A program made the translations under genes and the position numbers. A DNA stretch of 64,000 nucleotides from positions 124,001 through 188,000 of the forward strand of contig NZ_JBFBLC010000005.1 of NCBI RefSeq assembly GCF_040702505.1, given 5' to 3'. The notes beneath the pieces were generated by a model that saw only the letters and a program-made list of their open reading frames with translations, did not search any database and was not told the origin of the DNA. Within the stretch, counting starts at the first letter, position 1. Each line of letters opens with the position of its first letter. The stretch is from Terrabacter sp040702505. Its GTDB lineage: Bacteria > Actinomycetota > Actinomycetes > Actinomycetales > Dermatophilaceae. Shown here piece after piece: positions 1-8,564 of the stretch.

Positions 1-199
1 TGGAGCCGTGCCGGCCCGACGGCTCGGCGCAGCCGAGGTAGATGTCCTCGACGAGGCTCTTGTCGAGCGCGGGCACCTTGTCGAGGGCGGCCTGGATGAC
101 GGTGGCGGCGAGGTCGTCGGGGCGCACCTCCTTGAGCGAGCCCTTGAAGGCCCGGCCGAACGGCGAGCGGGCGGTCGAGACGATGACGGCTTCGGTCAC
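1..199 (-). CDS. Acetyl-CoA acetyltransferase (thiolase), 5' part only
   Basis: Reading the minus strand from a GTG at 199-197 gives about 66 residues that begin VTEAVIVSTARSPFGRA and continue with LKEVRPDDLAA. This is the N-terminus typical of thiolases of fatty-acid or acetyl-CoA metabolism (FadA/AtoB type). The catalytic Cys and the C-terminal His and Cys motifs lie outside the window, so the degradative and biosynthetic types cannot be separated. An AGGAG ribosome binding site lies 6-7 nt before the GTG. The frame stays open to base 1, so the gene continues beyond the window. A TetR-type palindrome about 50 bp upstream may be its operator. Confidence 0.85.
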   Translation of the reverse strand, partial: MTEAVIVSTARSPFGRAFKGSLKEVRPDDLAATVIQAALDKVPALDKSLVEDIYLGCAEPSGRHGS

Positions 200-247
200 G
201 GGGATCTCCTGGTGCGGCGTTCGGCCCGGGCGACGGCGCGACGGGCC

Positions 248-261
248 ACTAAGCGCTTGCT
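248..261. promoter_or_regulatory. Candidate TetR-family operator (KstR2-like palindrome)
   Basis: The sequence ACTAAGCGCTTGCT matches, as I recall it, the mycobacterial KstR2 box AnCAAGnnCTTGnT at nine of ten fixed positions, with the octamer AAGCGCTT at its centre. It lies about 50 bp upstream of the thiolase start on the minus strand. TetR-family repressors commonly control beta-oxidation and ring-degradation thiolases in actinobacteria, so the position fits. The rest of 200-498 holds no gene I can support. It presumably carries the divergent promoters of the thiolase and the lipoprotein gene. Confidence 0.4.
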
Positions 262-498
262 CAGTCCCCACGATGGTAGGACGTCCTCGCACCGGTTGGA
301 CAGGCTGCCGGGCATGACGTGCGTCTCGGCGGCGGACGCAGCGCGGCTAGTCTGGTCAGGTCCTCGCCGCCCGGAGCCGACGCTCGTCCGGGCCTCGCGG
401 GGACGCGCGTGGGTCGACCCGAGCGCGCAACACGATGCAGCACCACGCACGACCACCCACACCACTCACCTCAACGACAGCTCAGGGGGCTGCACCAC

Positions 499-1269
499 AT
501 GAAGAACCTCACGACGCGCCTCGTCGCCGTCACCGGCGCGTTCGCGATCACTCTCGGGGCCGCCGCGTGCTCCAAGTCGGACACGCCCACGACCACCGCG
601 GGCGGCTCTTCCAGCGCGGGCGCCACCGCGGGCTCGTCGGCGTCGGCGCCGGCCACCACCGACACGGGCGCCGCCCCCAAGGCCGCCGACATCCTCGACA
701 AGGCCAAGAGCAACGCCCTCGCCGCGACCTCCGGCGCGTTCGCCGGGGACGTCGACCAGAACGGCAAGAAGATCACCATCGACTTCAAGGGCACGAGCGA
801 CGGCAAGACCGCCGACATCGCCATCGAGATGGAGGGTGACGGCAAGGCTCGCGTCATCTCGGTCGCCGACGGCGTCTTCATCCAGGGCGACGCCACCTTC
901 TGGAAGAAGCAGGGCGCCCCCGCGAAGGTCCAGAACGCCGGGGACAAGTTCATCAAGGCCCCCTCGTCCGCGGGCGCGATGACCGAGAGCCTCAGCCTCA
1001 AGTCCTTCCTCGAGAAGGCGTTCGGGGCCGTGACGCCGGCCCAGGTCTCCGCCACCGTCACGAGCCAGGCCGTCGGCGGCGTCGACTGCTGGGTCCTCAC
1101 CGACAAGAAGGGCGCGGGTGAGGGCGCCCTCTACGTGTCCAAGGACAAGCTCGAGGTCGTGCGCTTCACGGGCTCGAAGTCCAGCCCGGGCCAGCTCGAC
1201 TTCTCGCAGTGGAACGCCGACCTCGGCATCAAGGCGCCGGCCGCCAGCCAGGTGATGTCGCTGAGCTGA
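499..1269 (+). CDS. Lipoprotein, LppX/LprAFG-like
   Basis: This 256-residue protein begins with a classical lipoprotein signal: Lys/Arg near the N-terminus, a hydrophobic stretch, and a lipobox ending in Cys24 (TLGAAAC). A low-complexity Ser/Thr/Ala linker follows to about residue 65. The C-terminal domain (residues 70-256, DILDKAKSNALAATSGAF onward) resembles the LppX/LprAFG family, which forms a half-barrel binding lipids or lipoglycans at the outer face of the membrane. I start it at the ATG at 499, not at the longer in-frame extension, because only this start gives a signal peptide. It converges on the SGNH hydrolase gene, and the stops are separated by 2 bp. Confidence 0.75.
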   Translation: MKNLTTRLVAVTGAFAITLGAAACSKSDTPTTTAGGSSSAGATAGSSASAPATTDTGAAPKAADILDKAKSNALAATSGAFAGDVDQNGKKITIDFKGTSDGKTADIAIEMEGDGKARVISVADGVFIQGDATFWKKQGAPAKVQNAGDKFIKAPSSAGAMTESLSLKSFLEKAFGAVTPAQVSATVTSQAVGGVDCWVLTDKKGAGEGALYVSKDKLEVVRFTGSKSSPGQLDFSQWNADLGIKAPAASQVMSLS

Positions 1270-1271
1270 GC

Positions 1272-2366
1272 TCAGCCCGTGGGCAGGTCGAGCGCGGACG
1301 GGTTCCGCGCTCGGCCTGTCTGCGCCTCGGCGTCGTGCGTGGCTGCCGTCATCGGGGCCGAGGCCTGGGCCGGCGGGAGCGTGGGCCGCACCCGGTGCAG
1401 CAGCAGCGCCCAGCGGCCGCGGGCCCCTCGGGACCTGCCGCCTACTTCCGCCGGCGCGACCTCGGTGCCCGGCCGCGTGACCGCCCGGGTGGCAGCCACC
1501 GCCACCGGACGCACGCCCTCGCCCCGCCAGGCGTTGGGCTCGGCCGGACGGCTGCGCTCGCCGAAGAGGTCGAGCGCGGCGCTGACCGTCGGCAGCAGCG
1601 CGGCGGCCACCCTGGCGTAGCCCGCCGGGCTGGGGTGGAAGCGGTCCTTGCTGAACATCACGTGCGGCTCGGCCGAGAACGCCTCGCTGAGCAGGTCGCC
1701 CACGGACACGGCCCGGCCACCGGCCTCGACGACGGCCACCGTCTGCGCGGCGGCGAGGTCACGGGACCAGCGGCGGGCCAGCCACCGCAGCGGCTGGGGC
1801 ACCGGCTCGATGGCGCCGAGGTCGGGGCACGTGCCGACGACCACCTCGGCGCCGGCCTCGCGCAGCCGGCGCACGGCAGTCCCCAGGTGGCGCACCGCCA
1901 CGGAGGTGTCGATGCGGTGGGTCACGTCGTTGGCGCCGATCGAGATGACCGCGATGTCGGGTGCGTCGACCGCCGCGAGGGCGCGCTCCACCTGCTCGTC
2001 GAGGCCCGGTGACTCGGCGCCGATGACGGCCACGTTGGTCAGCTCGACCGGACGTCCGCTGTAGGAGGACAGGGCGGTCGCGATCGTGGCCCCGATGGTC
2101 TCGTGGGCGTGGTCGGCGCCCATCCCGACGCCGGTCGAGTCGCCGAGCACCACGAAACGCAGGGCAGGTCCGACGCCCGCTCCGTAGGTCCCGCTGTCGG
2201 AGGGCGCACCCTCGAAGGGCTGGCCGACGATGCGGCGTGCCATCACCGCCTCCGCGCGCAGCAGGCCGTAGCCGAGGACACCGAGCATCCCGAGTCCCGC
2301 GACCCCCATGCCGCCGCCGTATGCCGCCGCCTGGGCGATCCTGCGCGCGCGCCGTGCCCGCCCCAT
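1272..2366 (-). CDS. Membrane-anchored SGNH/GDSL hydrolase
   Basis: The 364-residue protein has a Gly/Leu-rich hydrophobic segment at about residues 14-36, which could be a signal anchor. The SGNH esterase blocks follow: GDST (nucleophile Ser77), GAND (Asn146) and DRFHP (Asp241, His244). The last 80 residues are Arg/Ala/Pro-rich and probably disordered. The family hydrolyses ester bonds in lipids or polysaccharides, and the substrate cannot be read from the sequence. A second SGNH gene lies at 20108-20896 with the same block order but little similarity outside the motifs. Confidence 0.8.
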   Translation of the reverse strand: MGRARRARRIAQAAAYGGGMGVAGLGMLGVLGYGLLRAEAVMARRIVGQPFEGAPSDSGTYGAGVGPALRFVVLGDSTGVGMGADHAHETIGATIATALSSYSGRPVELTNVAVIGAESPGLDEQVERALAAVDAPDIAVISIGANDVTHRIDTSVAVRHLGTAVRRLREAGAEVVVGTCPDLGAIEPVPQPLRWLARRWSRDLAAAQTVAVVEAGGRAVSVGDLLSEAFSAEPHVMFSKDRFHPSPAGYARVAAALLPTVSAALDLFGERSRPAEPNAWRGEGVRPVAVAATRAVTRPGTEVAPAEVGGRSRGARGRWALLLHRVRPTLPPAQASAPMTAATHDAEAQTGRARNPSALDLPTG

Positions 2367-2494
2367 CGGGGGCCTCCCTTCTCACTGCTGAACCGGGGCC
2401 ACCACCGTAACCCGGCGGTGGATGGTCCCGTACCCGGTCCGGGCGGTCCCGAGCATCGGACGCCCGGCGGGACGGCCGCGCCGGATAGGCCTCC

Positions 2495-2500
2495 TAGGAT
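2495..2500 (+). promoter_or_regulatory. -10 element (TAGGAT) of cbs, likely leaderless
   Basis: The hexamer TAGGAT fits the TAnnnT -10 consensus and ends six bases before the ATG at 2507. Transcription would then start at or next to the start codon. No Shine-Dalgarno sequence fits in the gap. Confidence 0.5.
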
Positions 2501-2506
2501 GAGCGG

Positions 2507-3877
<1,371 letters not shown>

Positions 3878-3900
3878 CCCGTCAGGCGCACGCCTGAGAC

Positions 3901-3953
3901 CACGTATGCCGCTGGGCCCGCTTCTGCGAGAGGCGGGCCCAGCGGCATACGTG
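3901..3953. terminator. Bidirectional terminator hairpin with GTATGCC ends
   Basis: A perfect 21-bp stem (3901-3921 with 3933-3953) encloses an 11-nt loop between the convergent cbs and HhH-GPD genes. The outer arms are the word CGTATGCCG and its complement. There is no T-run, as is usual in high-G+C actinobacteria. Confidence 0.8.
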
Positions 3954-3969
3954 CGAGAAGGGCTGCAGC

Positions 3970-4542
3970 TCAGGCCTGCTGCTTGGCCTTCGTCTCGGCC
4001 TTCTTGGCCTGCTTGTACTCCCGCACCTTGAGTAGCGAGTCGTTGTCCACCACGTCGGCGACGGAGCGGTAGCCCTCGAGGGCGTAGTCGCCGGCGGCGG
4101 CCTCCCAGCCCTCGGGTCGCACGCCGAGCTGCTTGGCGAGCAGCGCCACGAAGATCTGCGCCTTCTGCTTCCCGAAGCCGGGCAGCTCCTGCACGCGGCG
4201 GAGCAGCTCCTTGCCGGTCGTGGCCTCGGTCCAGAGCCGGGTGACGTCGCCGTCGTAGCGGCTCTCGACGAGGGCGGCGAGCTCCTGGAGGCGGGCGGCC
4301 ATCGAGCCGGGGAAGCGATGGATCGCCGGGGGAGTGCTGGCCATGGCCTTGAACTCCTCGGGATCGGCGGCAGCGATGGCGGCCGGGTCGAGCGTGCCGA
4401 AACGGCTGAGCACCTTGTAGCCGCCCCGGAAGGCGTGCTCCATGCCGTACTGCTGGTCGAGCATCATCCCGACGACGAGGGCGAAGGGGTGCTCGTCGAG
4501 GACCTGGTCGGCGGCGGGGTCACCCGCGATCTGGAAGCCCAT
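3970..4542 (-). CDS. HhH-GPD-type base-excision repair protein (uncharacterised family)
   Basis: The 190-residue protein has the helix-hairpin-helix motif LPGFGKQKAQIFVALL at about residues 118-133, as in HhH-GPD DNA glycosylases. It matches the actinobacterial family annotated as 'HhH-GPD-type base excision DNA repair protein'. No Cys-rich iron-sulfur loop is visible, so it is not of the Nth/MutY type. I cannot identify the catalytic Asp with confidence, so activity is inferred from the fold only. The C-terminus is Lys/Ala-rich (KQAKKAETKAKQQA). The start is 12 nt after the stop of yigZ, so it is probably the last gene of the usp-crcB operon. Confidence 0.75.
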   Translation of the reverse strand: MGFQIAGDPAADQVLDEHPFALVVGMMLDQQYGMEHAFRGGYKVLSRFGTLDPAAIAAADPEEFKAMASTPPAIHRFPGSMAARLQELAALVESRYDGDVTRLWTEATTGKELLRRVQELPGFGKQKAQIFVALLAKQLGVRPEGWEAAAGDYALEGYRSVADVVDNDSLLKVREYKQAKKAETKAKQQA

Positions 4543-4554
4543 GCAGGAATGCTC

Positions 4555-5223
4555 TCACGCGGTCTCGGGCGGCACGTCGACCCAGGACGACGGCCCGGCG
4601 CCCACCCGGCCGCCGCCGGAGGTGAGGCCCGCGACGACGCGTTCGACCTCTGCCACGGCGTCGGGTGCCGCCGCGACGTGGAGCCTGACGCCGAGGGGCA
4701 GGTAGTCGACGTCGGTCACCTCGACGCCCGGCAGGGCTCGCAGCGCGTGCTCGACCCGCGGGCCCGCGGTGTGGTCGAGCTCGACGAGGAGGCCGTCGCG
4801 CAGCTCCCGCACCACGAGGCGCGCACCGTCGAAGGCGAGCGAGACGGCGTCACCGTAGGCGCGGATCAGGCCCCCTGTGCCGAGCAGGGTGCCGCCGAAC
4901 CACCGCGTCACGACGGCGACGACCTCGGTCAGGCCGCGACCGCGCAGCACGTCGAGCATCGGGGCGCCCGCCGTGCCCGACGGCTCGCCGTCGTCGTTGC
5001 TGCGCAGCGTCGCGCCGTCGGGCCCGAGGACGTATGCCGTGCAGTGGTGCCGGGCGTCGCGACTACCCGATCGCACGCGCTCGATGAACGCGCGGGCCTC
5101 CTCCTCGGACGCCGCTGGAGCGAGGTCGCAGACGAACCGCGACCGCTTCACCTCGAGCTCGGCAGAGGCCGGCGCTGCGAGGGTGCGGTAGCGCAGGAGC
5201 CGCGAGGGCCGTTCCCCGGTCAC
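4555..5223 (-). CDS. YigZ/IMPACT family protein
   Basis: The 222-residue protein carries the UPF0029 signature TRWFGGTLLGTGGLIRAYG in its N-terminal domain and a C-terminal DUF1949-like domain. Relatives are E. coli YigZ and yeast Yih1/IMPACT. Eukaryotic members act on Gcn1-dependent translation control, and the bacterial role is not settled. I use the GTG at 5223-5221 because its GTGA overlaps the stop of the upstream crcB by 4 nt, which suggests translational coupling. A longer open frame upstream runs antisense-like through crcB and is not real. Confidence 0.85.
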   Translation of the reverse strand: MTGERPSRLLRYRTLAAPASAELEVKRSRFVCDLAPAASEEEARAFIERVRSGSRDARHHCTAYVLGPDGATLRSNDDGEPSGTAGAPMLDVLRGRGLTEVVAVVTRWFGGTLLGTGGLIRAYGDAVSLAFDGARLVVRELRDGLLVELDHTAGPRVEHALRALPGVEVTDVDYLPLGVRLHVAAAPDAVAEVERVVAGLTSGGGRVGAGPSSWVDVPPETA

Positions 5224-5615
5224 GCGACGCCGTTCGTGGCGGCGAGGAGGTGGCCGAGCCCCAGCCCGACGGCTGCCGCGGCGAGCGAGCCGAGCAGGGT
5301 GGCTCCGGCATACCGCAGGCCCGTGGCGCGCCCTTCGGCCAGCCAGAGGCGGACGGTCTCGACGGAGGCGGTGCTGAAAGTGGTGTAGCCGCCGCAGAAG
5401 CCGGTGCCGAGCACGGCTCGCACGGTCGCGCCCGAGGAGCCTGCCGAGGACGTGACGAGCAGGCCCGTCAGCAGGCCCAGGAGCAGCGAGCCGGTGACGT
5501 TGATGAGCATCGTCCCCAGTGGCACGCGGAACGGGTTGCGGCGGGCCACGACGGCGTCCACGACGAAGCGCGCGACGGCTCCGAGACCGCCTCCCAGCGC
5601 GAGCAGCAGGATCAT
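5220..5615 (-). CDS. crcB: Fluoride channel CrcB/Fluc, subunit 2
   Basis: This short membrane protein of 131 residues has four predicted transmembrane helices. It carries the Fluc signatures GTMLINVTGS (pore Asn) and GTGFCGGYTTFST, the Na+/Phe-box region. Fluc proteins are dual-topology dimers that export fluoride. Genes in adjacent pairs, as here, usually encode heterodimers with fixed opposite topology. The ATG at 5615 overlaps the upstream crcB stop (ATGA), and the stop overlaps the yigZ start. A fluoride riboswitch candidate precedes the operon. Confidence 0.92.
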   Translation of the reverse strand: MILLLALGGGLGAVARFVVDAVVARRNPFRVPLGTMLINVTGSLLLGLLTGLLVTSSAGSSGATVRAVLGTGFCGGYTTFSTASVETVRLWLAEGRATGLRYAGATLLGSLAAAAVGLGLGHLLAATNGVA

Positions 5616-6106
5616 CGGCGGGGCTCCGCCGCGCGACTCCGCTGTCGGGAGCGCAGACCCGTGAGGCGGCGGGCGAGGACGTAGCCACCGGCGGCCGCGG
5701 CGATACCGAGCGCGATGCTGACGAGCGCGTAGACGAGTCCAACGGCATACGTGTCGGGCGACAGTCGCTGGACGGTCTCGACGGCGAAGGTGCTGTAGGT
5801 CGTGAAGCCCCCCAGAAGTCCCGTCCCGAGGGTCAGCCGCGCGGCCCGGCGCCACCCGGCGTCGGGACCGGTGCGGGCCAGGACCTCGAGCAGCGCGCCG
5901 AGCAGCAGCGACCCGACGACGTTGATGGCCAGCGTGGTCGACGGGACTCCGGCGGGCTGCGCGGGCGCTGCGTCCTCCAGGGCGGCCCGCGCCGATGTTC
6001 CGAGCGCGCCGCCGAGGAAGATGAGGACGAGCAGCCCGGGATGCCGGTGCGGAGCACCGGCTCGTGCAGGCGTCGTCGCGGCAGCGCCGTGGGGCTCGTC
6101 GGTCAC
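5612..6106 (-). CDS. crcB: Fluoride channel CrcB/Fluc, subunit 1
   Basis: This is the partner of the crcB gene directly downstream. The 164 residues include a 28-residue hydrophilic N-terminus and four hydrophobic segments. Fluc motifs are TTLAINVVGSLLLG and GTGLLGGFTTYSTFAVE. I chose the GTG at 6106-6104 because it forms a 4-nt overlap with the stop of the universal stress gene. The longer open frame would overlap that gene entirely. The two CrcB proteins differ enough in sequence to be heterodimer halves and not a recent duplication. Confidence 0.9.
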   Translation of the reverse strand: MTDEPHGAAATTPARAGAPHRHPGLLVLIFLGGALGTSARAALEDAAPAQPAGVPSTTLAINVVGSLLLGALLEVLARTGPDAGWRRAARLTLGTGLLGGFTTYSTFAVETVQRLSPDTYAVGLVYALVSIALGIAAAAGGYVLARRLTGLRSRQRSRAAEPRR

Positions 6107-6645
6107 TCCCACGGGGCTCGTCCTTCCCAGTCGACGACCTGCAAGGGGACCACGACGACGGGCCGGTGCTGGCGGTGGGAGAGCTGCATCGACACCGAGC
6201 CGTTGACGAAGTCCGTCAGCCGGCGGTGGCGCCGGACGTGCGAGCCGACCACGAAGCCAGCCGCGTCGACCGCTCGGGCCAGGTGCGTCAGCGCGCGGTC
6301 GGGGCGTCCGGCGAGGTAGCGGAAGTGCCACGGCACGTCCTCACCGGCCATCCACTCGCGCACCAGCTGCACCAGGGCCGCCTCTCTCTCGGGCCACCTC
6401 TCGTCGTCGAGGTCGGGATCGATGGACAGGTGCGTCACCGTGCCGTCGGGATGCTCGACGTCGGCGTAGCGGGCGGTGTCGACGTGGGCGAAGTAGAGCG
6501 ACGGTGCTCCCGTCGCGCGCGCCAGCGAGACGGCGGTCAGGGCGACGAGCGGGGACTGGCCGGGCACGACGCCCACGACCAGCGGGTGCCCGGCGAAGTC
6601 GGTCATCCGCGAGCGATGCGGTTGGGGTGGCAGCTGCTCGCCCAT
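6103..6645 (-). CDS. Universal stress protein (UspA domain)
   Basis: The 180-residue protein has a single UspA domain. It opens with LVVGVVPGQSPLVALTAVSLA and ends with VVGSHVRRHRR and the NGSVSMQLSHRQHRPVVVVP segment. These correspond to the G-x-G plus GS ATP-binding signature of nucleotide-binding Usp proteins. It is the first gene of the operon that continues with the two crcB genes, so it is probably co-induced by fluoride through the riboswitch upstream. Its own contribution to fluoride stress is inference. The start at 6645 has GGAG about 10 nt upstream. Confidence 0.85.
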   Translation of the reverse strand: MGEQLPPQPHRSRMTDFAGHPLVVGVVPGQSPLVALTAVSLARATGAPSLYFAHVDTARYADVEHPDGTVTHLSIDPDLDDERWPEREAALVQLVREWMAGEDVPWHFRYLAGRPDRALTHLARAVDAAGFVVGSHVRRHRRLTDFVNGSVSMQLSHRQHRPVVVVPLQVVDWEGRAPWE

Positions 6646-6714
6646 CCTCGGGTCTCCAGACGCTCAGTGACGGGCGCGGCGCCACAGCCTGCCCATCGTC
6701 GCGGCAGCAGCCGC

Positions 6715-6790
6715 GGATGAACAGGAACCATCAGCCGGTCGGCGGTTCGGGCACCTCGTAGGCGCCCCGGCGGGATCCATCGCCGAGCAC
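6715..6790 (-). promoter_or_regulatory. Fluoride riboswitch (crcB motif)
   Basis: On the minus strand the crcB RNA elements occur in order. P1 is CUCGGCG pairing with CGCCGGG (6787-6781 with 6772-6766), closing the loop AUGGAUCC. An optional hairpin follows (GGGCGCC with GGUGCCC). Then come GAACC and a small stem GCC-GACC-GGC. The last element is UGAUGGUUCC, whose GGUUCC can pair with GGAUCC of the P1 loop at five of six positions to form the pseudoknot. A TATGGT -10-like box lies just upstream. A CGCGGC-AGCA-GCCGCG hairpin (6700-6715) follows and may be part of the expression platform. The downstream operon carries two fluoride channels, which supports the call. Confidence 0.75.
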
Positions 6791-6854
6791 ACCATAGCGC
6801 GCAGCAGCAACCGGGATCGGGCGCGACCGCTCCCGCGGGGTGGTCGACCCGACC

Positions 6855-7553
6855 TCACGCACCGAGGTAGCGGTCGAGCACGAGGTCGACGAGCTCCTCG
6901 GGCGGTGGCTCGCCGGGCACGAGCAGGGGCGGCGTCACGACGTCGGCCCCGGAGCGCGCCGCGAGGTCGGCGAAGAAGCCGGGCGCGAGCAGGTACGTCG
7001 CCACGACGACGCGCCGTCCCGGGGCCCGCTGTGCAGCAACAGCATCCGTCAGCGTCGGCGCGGCAGCGGACAGGTAGCCGGCGGTCACCGGCCGGCCGAG
7101 GAGACGCCCGAGGGAGTCGGCGACCCGCTCGCAGTCGGCGATGGCCGAGGACTGGGACGAGCCGGCAGCCCCGAGCACGACGACGTCGTCGTCGCGCAGG
7201 CCGGCTGCCAGCAGGCGTCGACGCAGCAGGCCGGCCAGCCGTTCGTCCGGGCCCAGCGCGGGGGCCACCGTCGTGCAGGGGACCGACTCGGCTGCCGCCG
7301 CGAGGTCGACGTAGACGTGGTAGCCCGCGGACAGCAGGAGGGGGACGAGCCGCGCCGGGGAGCGCCCCGACAGCGAGGTGAGCACGGCGGCGGGGTCCGG
7401 CGGCTGCACGTCCACGAAGGCGGCGCGGACCGTCAGGTCGGGCCGGCGCGCCGCGACGGCCGCGACGAGCCCCCCGACAGCGGACCGGCCCGCGGGGGAC
7501 GAGGTCCCGTGCGCTGCAGCCACGAGCACGGGTTCAGGACCGGACATGCCCAC
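6855..7553 (-). CDS. CbiX/SirB-like sirohydrochlorin chelatase
   Basis: The 232-residue protein has two CbiX half-domains. The first holds the HGT motif (AAAHGTSSPAGR, residues 11-22) and LLSAGYHVYVDL, whose His is the second metal-contact residue of the family. The second half (from about residue 120) is more degenerate. The family inserts Co2+ or Fe2+ into sirohydrochlorin for cobalamin or siroheme. No other tetrapyrrole gene is nearby, so the product cannot be assigned. An alternative start two codons downstream (MSGPEP) is equally possible. Confidence 0.8.
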   Translation of the reverse strand: MGMSGPEPVLVAAAHGTSSPAGRSAVGGLVAAVAARRPDLTVRAAFVDVQPPDPAAVLTSLSGRSPARLVPLLLSAGYHVYVDLAAAAESVPCTTVAPALGPDERLAGLLRRRLLAAGLRDDDVVVLGAAGSSQSSAIADCERVADSLGRLLGRPVTAGYLSAAAPTLTDAVAAQRAPGRRVVVATYLLAPGFFADLAARSGADVVTPPLLVPGEPPPEELVDLVLDRYLGA

Positions 7554-7577
7554 ACCCTCTCAAACCCCAACACCCTT

Positions 7578-7669
7578 CAACCGTCGAGAGGCCACGTCTG
7601 GCCCCTCCTCAACCGTCGAGAGGCCACATCTGGCCCCTCCCGACCCGTCGAGAGGCCACGAACGGCCCG
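7578..7669 (+). repeat. 32-bp palindromic tandem repeat, array A (3 units)
   Basis: Three units start at 7578, 7610 and 7642, an exact 32-bp period. Each contains CCGTCGAGAGGCCAC and a TGGCC or CGGCC arm, so GGCCA-N4-TGGCC forms a small hairpin. The third unit is degraded (GGCCACGAACGGCC). The array fills the divergent intergenic region between the chelatase and the alpha/beta hydrolase. The same unit recurs at 23546 and, inverted, at 24730. Confidence 0.9.
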
Positions 7670-7695
7670 AAGCCGGGCGTGACCGCGGGCGCGCG

Positions 7696-7701
7696 TAGGC
7701 T
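7696..7701 (+). promoter_or_regulatory. -10 element (TAGGCT), likely leaderless start
   Basis: TAGGCT ends seven bases before the ATG at 7709, and there is no purine-rich ribosome binding site between them. This is the same arrangement as at cbs, metB and glmS. Confidence 0.45.
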
Positions 7702-7708
7702 CGCGCGC

Positions 7709-8539
7709 ATGACCTCGGCTCCCGACCAGGCCCTGCTCAACACCTTGTCCGTGGGCACGGCCGGACCGCGCATCGCCTTCCTCCACGGTCTCTTCGGCCA
7801 GGGGCGCAACTGGAACCAGATCGCCAAGGCCGTCAGCGGCCCCGAGGGCACCGACGCGCGCTGCCTCCTCGTCGACCTGCCCGACCACGGGCGCTCGCCG
7901 TGGTCGCAGGAGTTCTCGCTCGACGCGTACGCCGACGCCGTGGCAGCCACGCTGCGCGCGGCCGGTGAGGGTGAGCCGTATGCCGTCGTCGGCCACTCGC
8001 TGGGCGGCAAGGTCGCGATGGTGCTCGCCCTGCGCCACCCCGAGCTCGTCGAGCGGCTCGTCGTCGTCGACATCGCCCCCAAGGGCTACGGCAACCTCGA
8101 GCGCTTCGAGGGCTACATCCGCGAGATGCAGTCGCTGCCGCTGGAGCAGCTGACGAGCCGCGGCGACGCCGAGGCGCGGTTCAGCGAGCCCGACCCGGGC
8201 GTCAAGGCGTTCTTGCTGCAGAACCTGCGCCGCGACGGCCAGGCGTGGCGCTGGCAGGTCAACCTCGACCTCGTCGCCCGGGACGCGGGACGGGGTGCGG
8301 GGTCACGCATCGCGGACTGGCCGGATGCGCTCGACGAGCTGCCGGCATACGAGGGCCCGGTGCTGTGGGTCGCCGGCGGCGCCTCGCGCTACATCCAGCG
8401 CGAGGACGGGGACCGCATGCGACGGCACTTCCCGCGGACGCGCCTGTTCACGATCAAGGGCGCGGGGCACTGGGTGCACACCGACGCCCCCGAGATCATC
8501 GTCACCGCGCTGCGCCGCTTCCTGCACTCACCCGCCTGA
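7709..8539 (+). CDS. Alpha/beta hydrolase, YbfF-like esterase
   Basis: The 276-residue protein is a complete alpha/beta hydrolase. It has the oxyanion motif FLHGLFGQGRNW near residue 24, the nucleophile elbow GHSLGGK (Ser near residue 97) and the catalytic His in GAGHWVHTDAPE. The segments LVDLPDHGRSPW and VDIAPKGYGNLERF resemble E. coli YbfF, an esterase active on short acyl-CoA esters. The substrate here is not known. A GGCATAC word lies 11 bp after the stop, between this gene and the convergent response regulator gene. Confidence 0.8.
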   Translation: MTSAPDQALLNTLSVGTAGPRIAFLHGLFGQGRNWNQIAKAVSGPEGTDARCLLVDLPDHGRSPWSQEFSLDAYADAVAATLRAAGEGEPYAVVGHSLGGKVAMVLALRHPELVERLVVVDIAPKGYGNLERFEGYIREMQSLPLEQLTSRGDAEARFSEPDPGVKAFLLQNLRRDGQAWRWQVNLDLVARDAGRGAGSRIADWPDALDELPAYEGPVLWVAGGASRYIQREDGDRMRRHFPRTRLFTIKGAGHWVHTDAPEIIVTALRRFLHSPA

Positions 8540-8564
8540 CGCGGCGGACGGCATACGACCGCCC

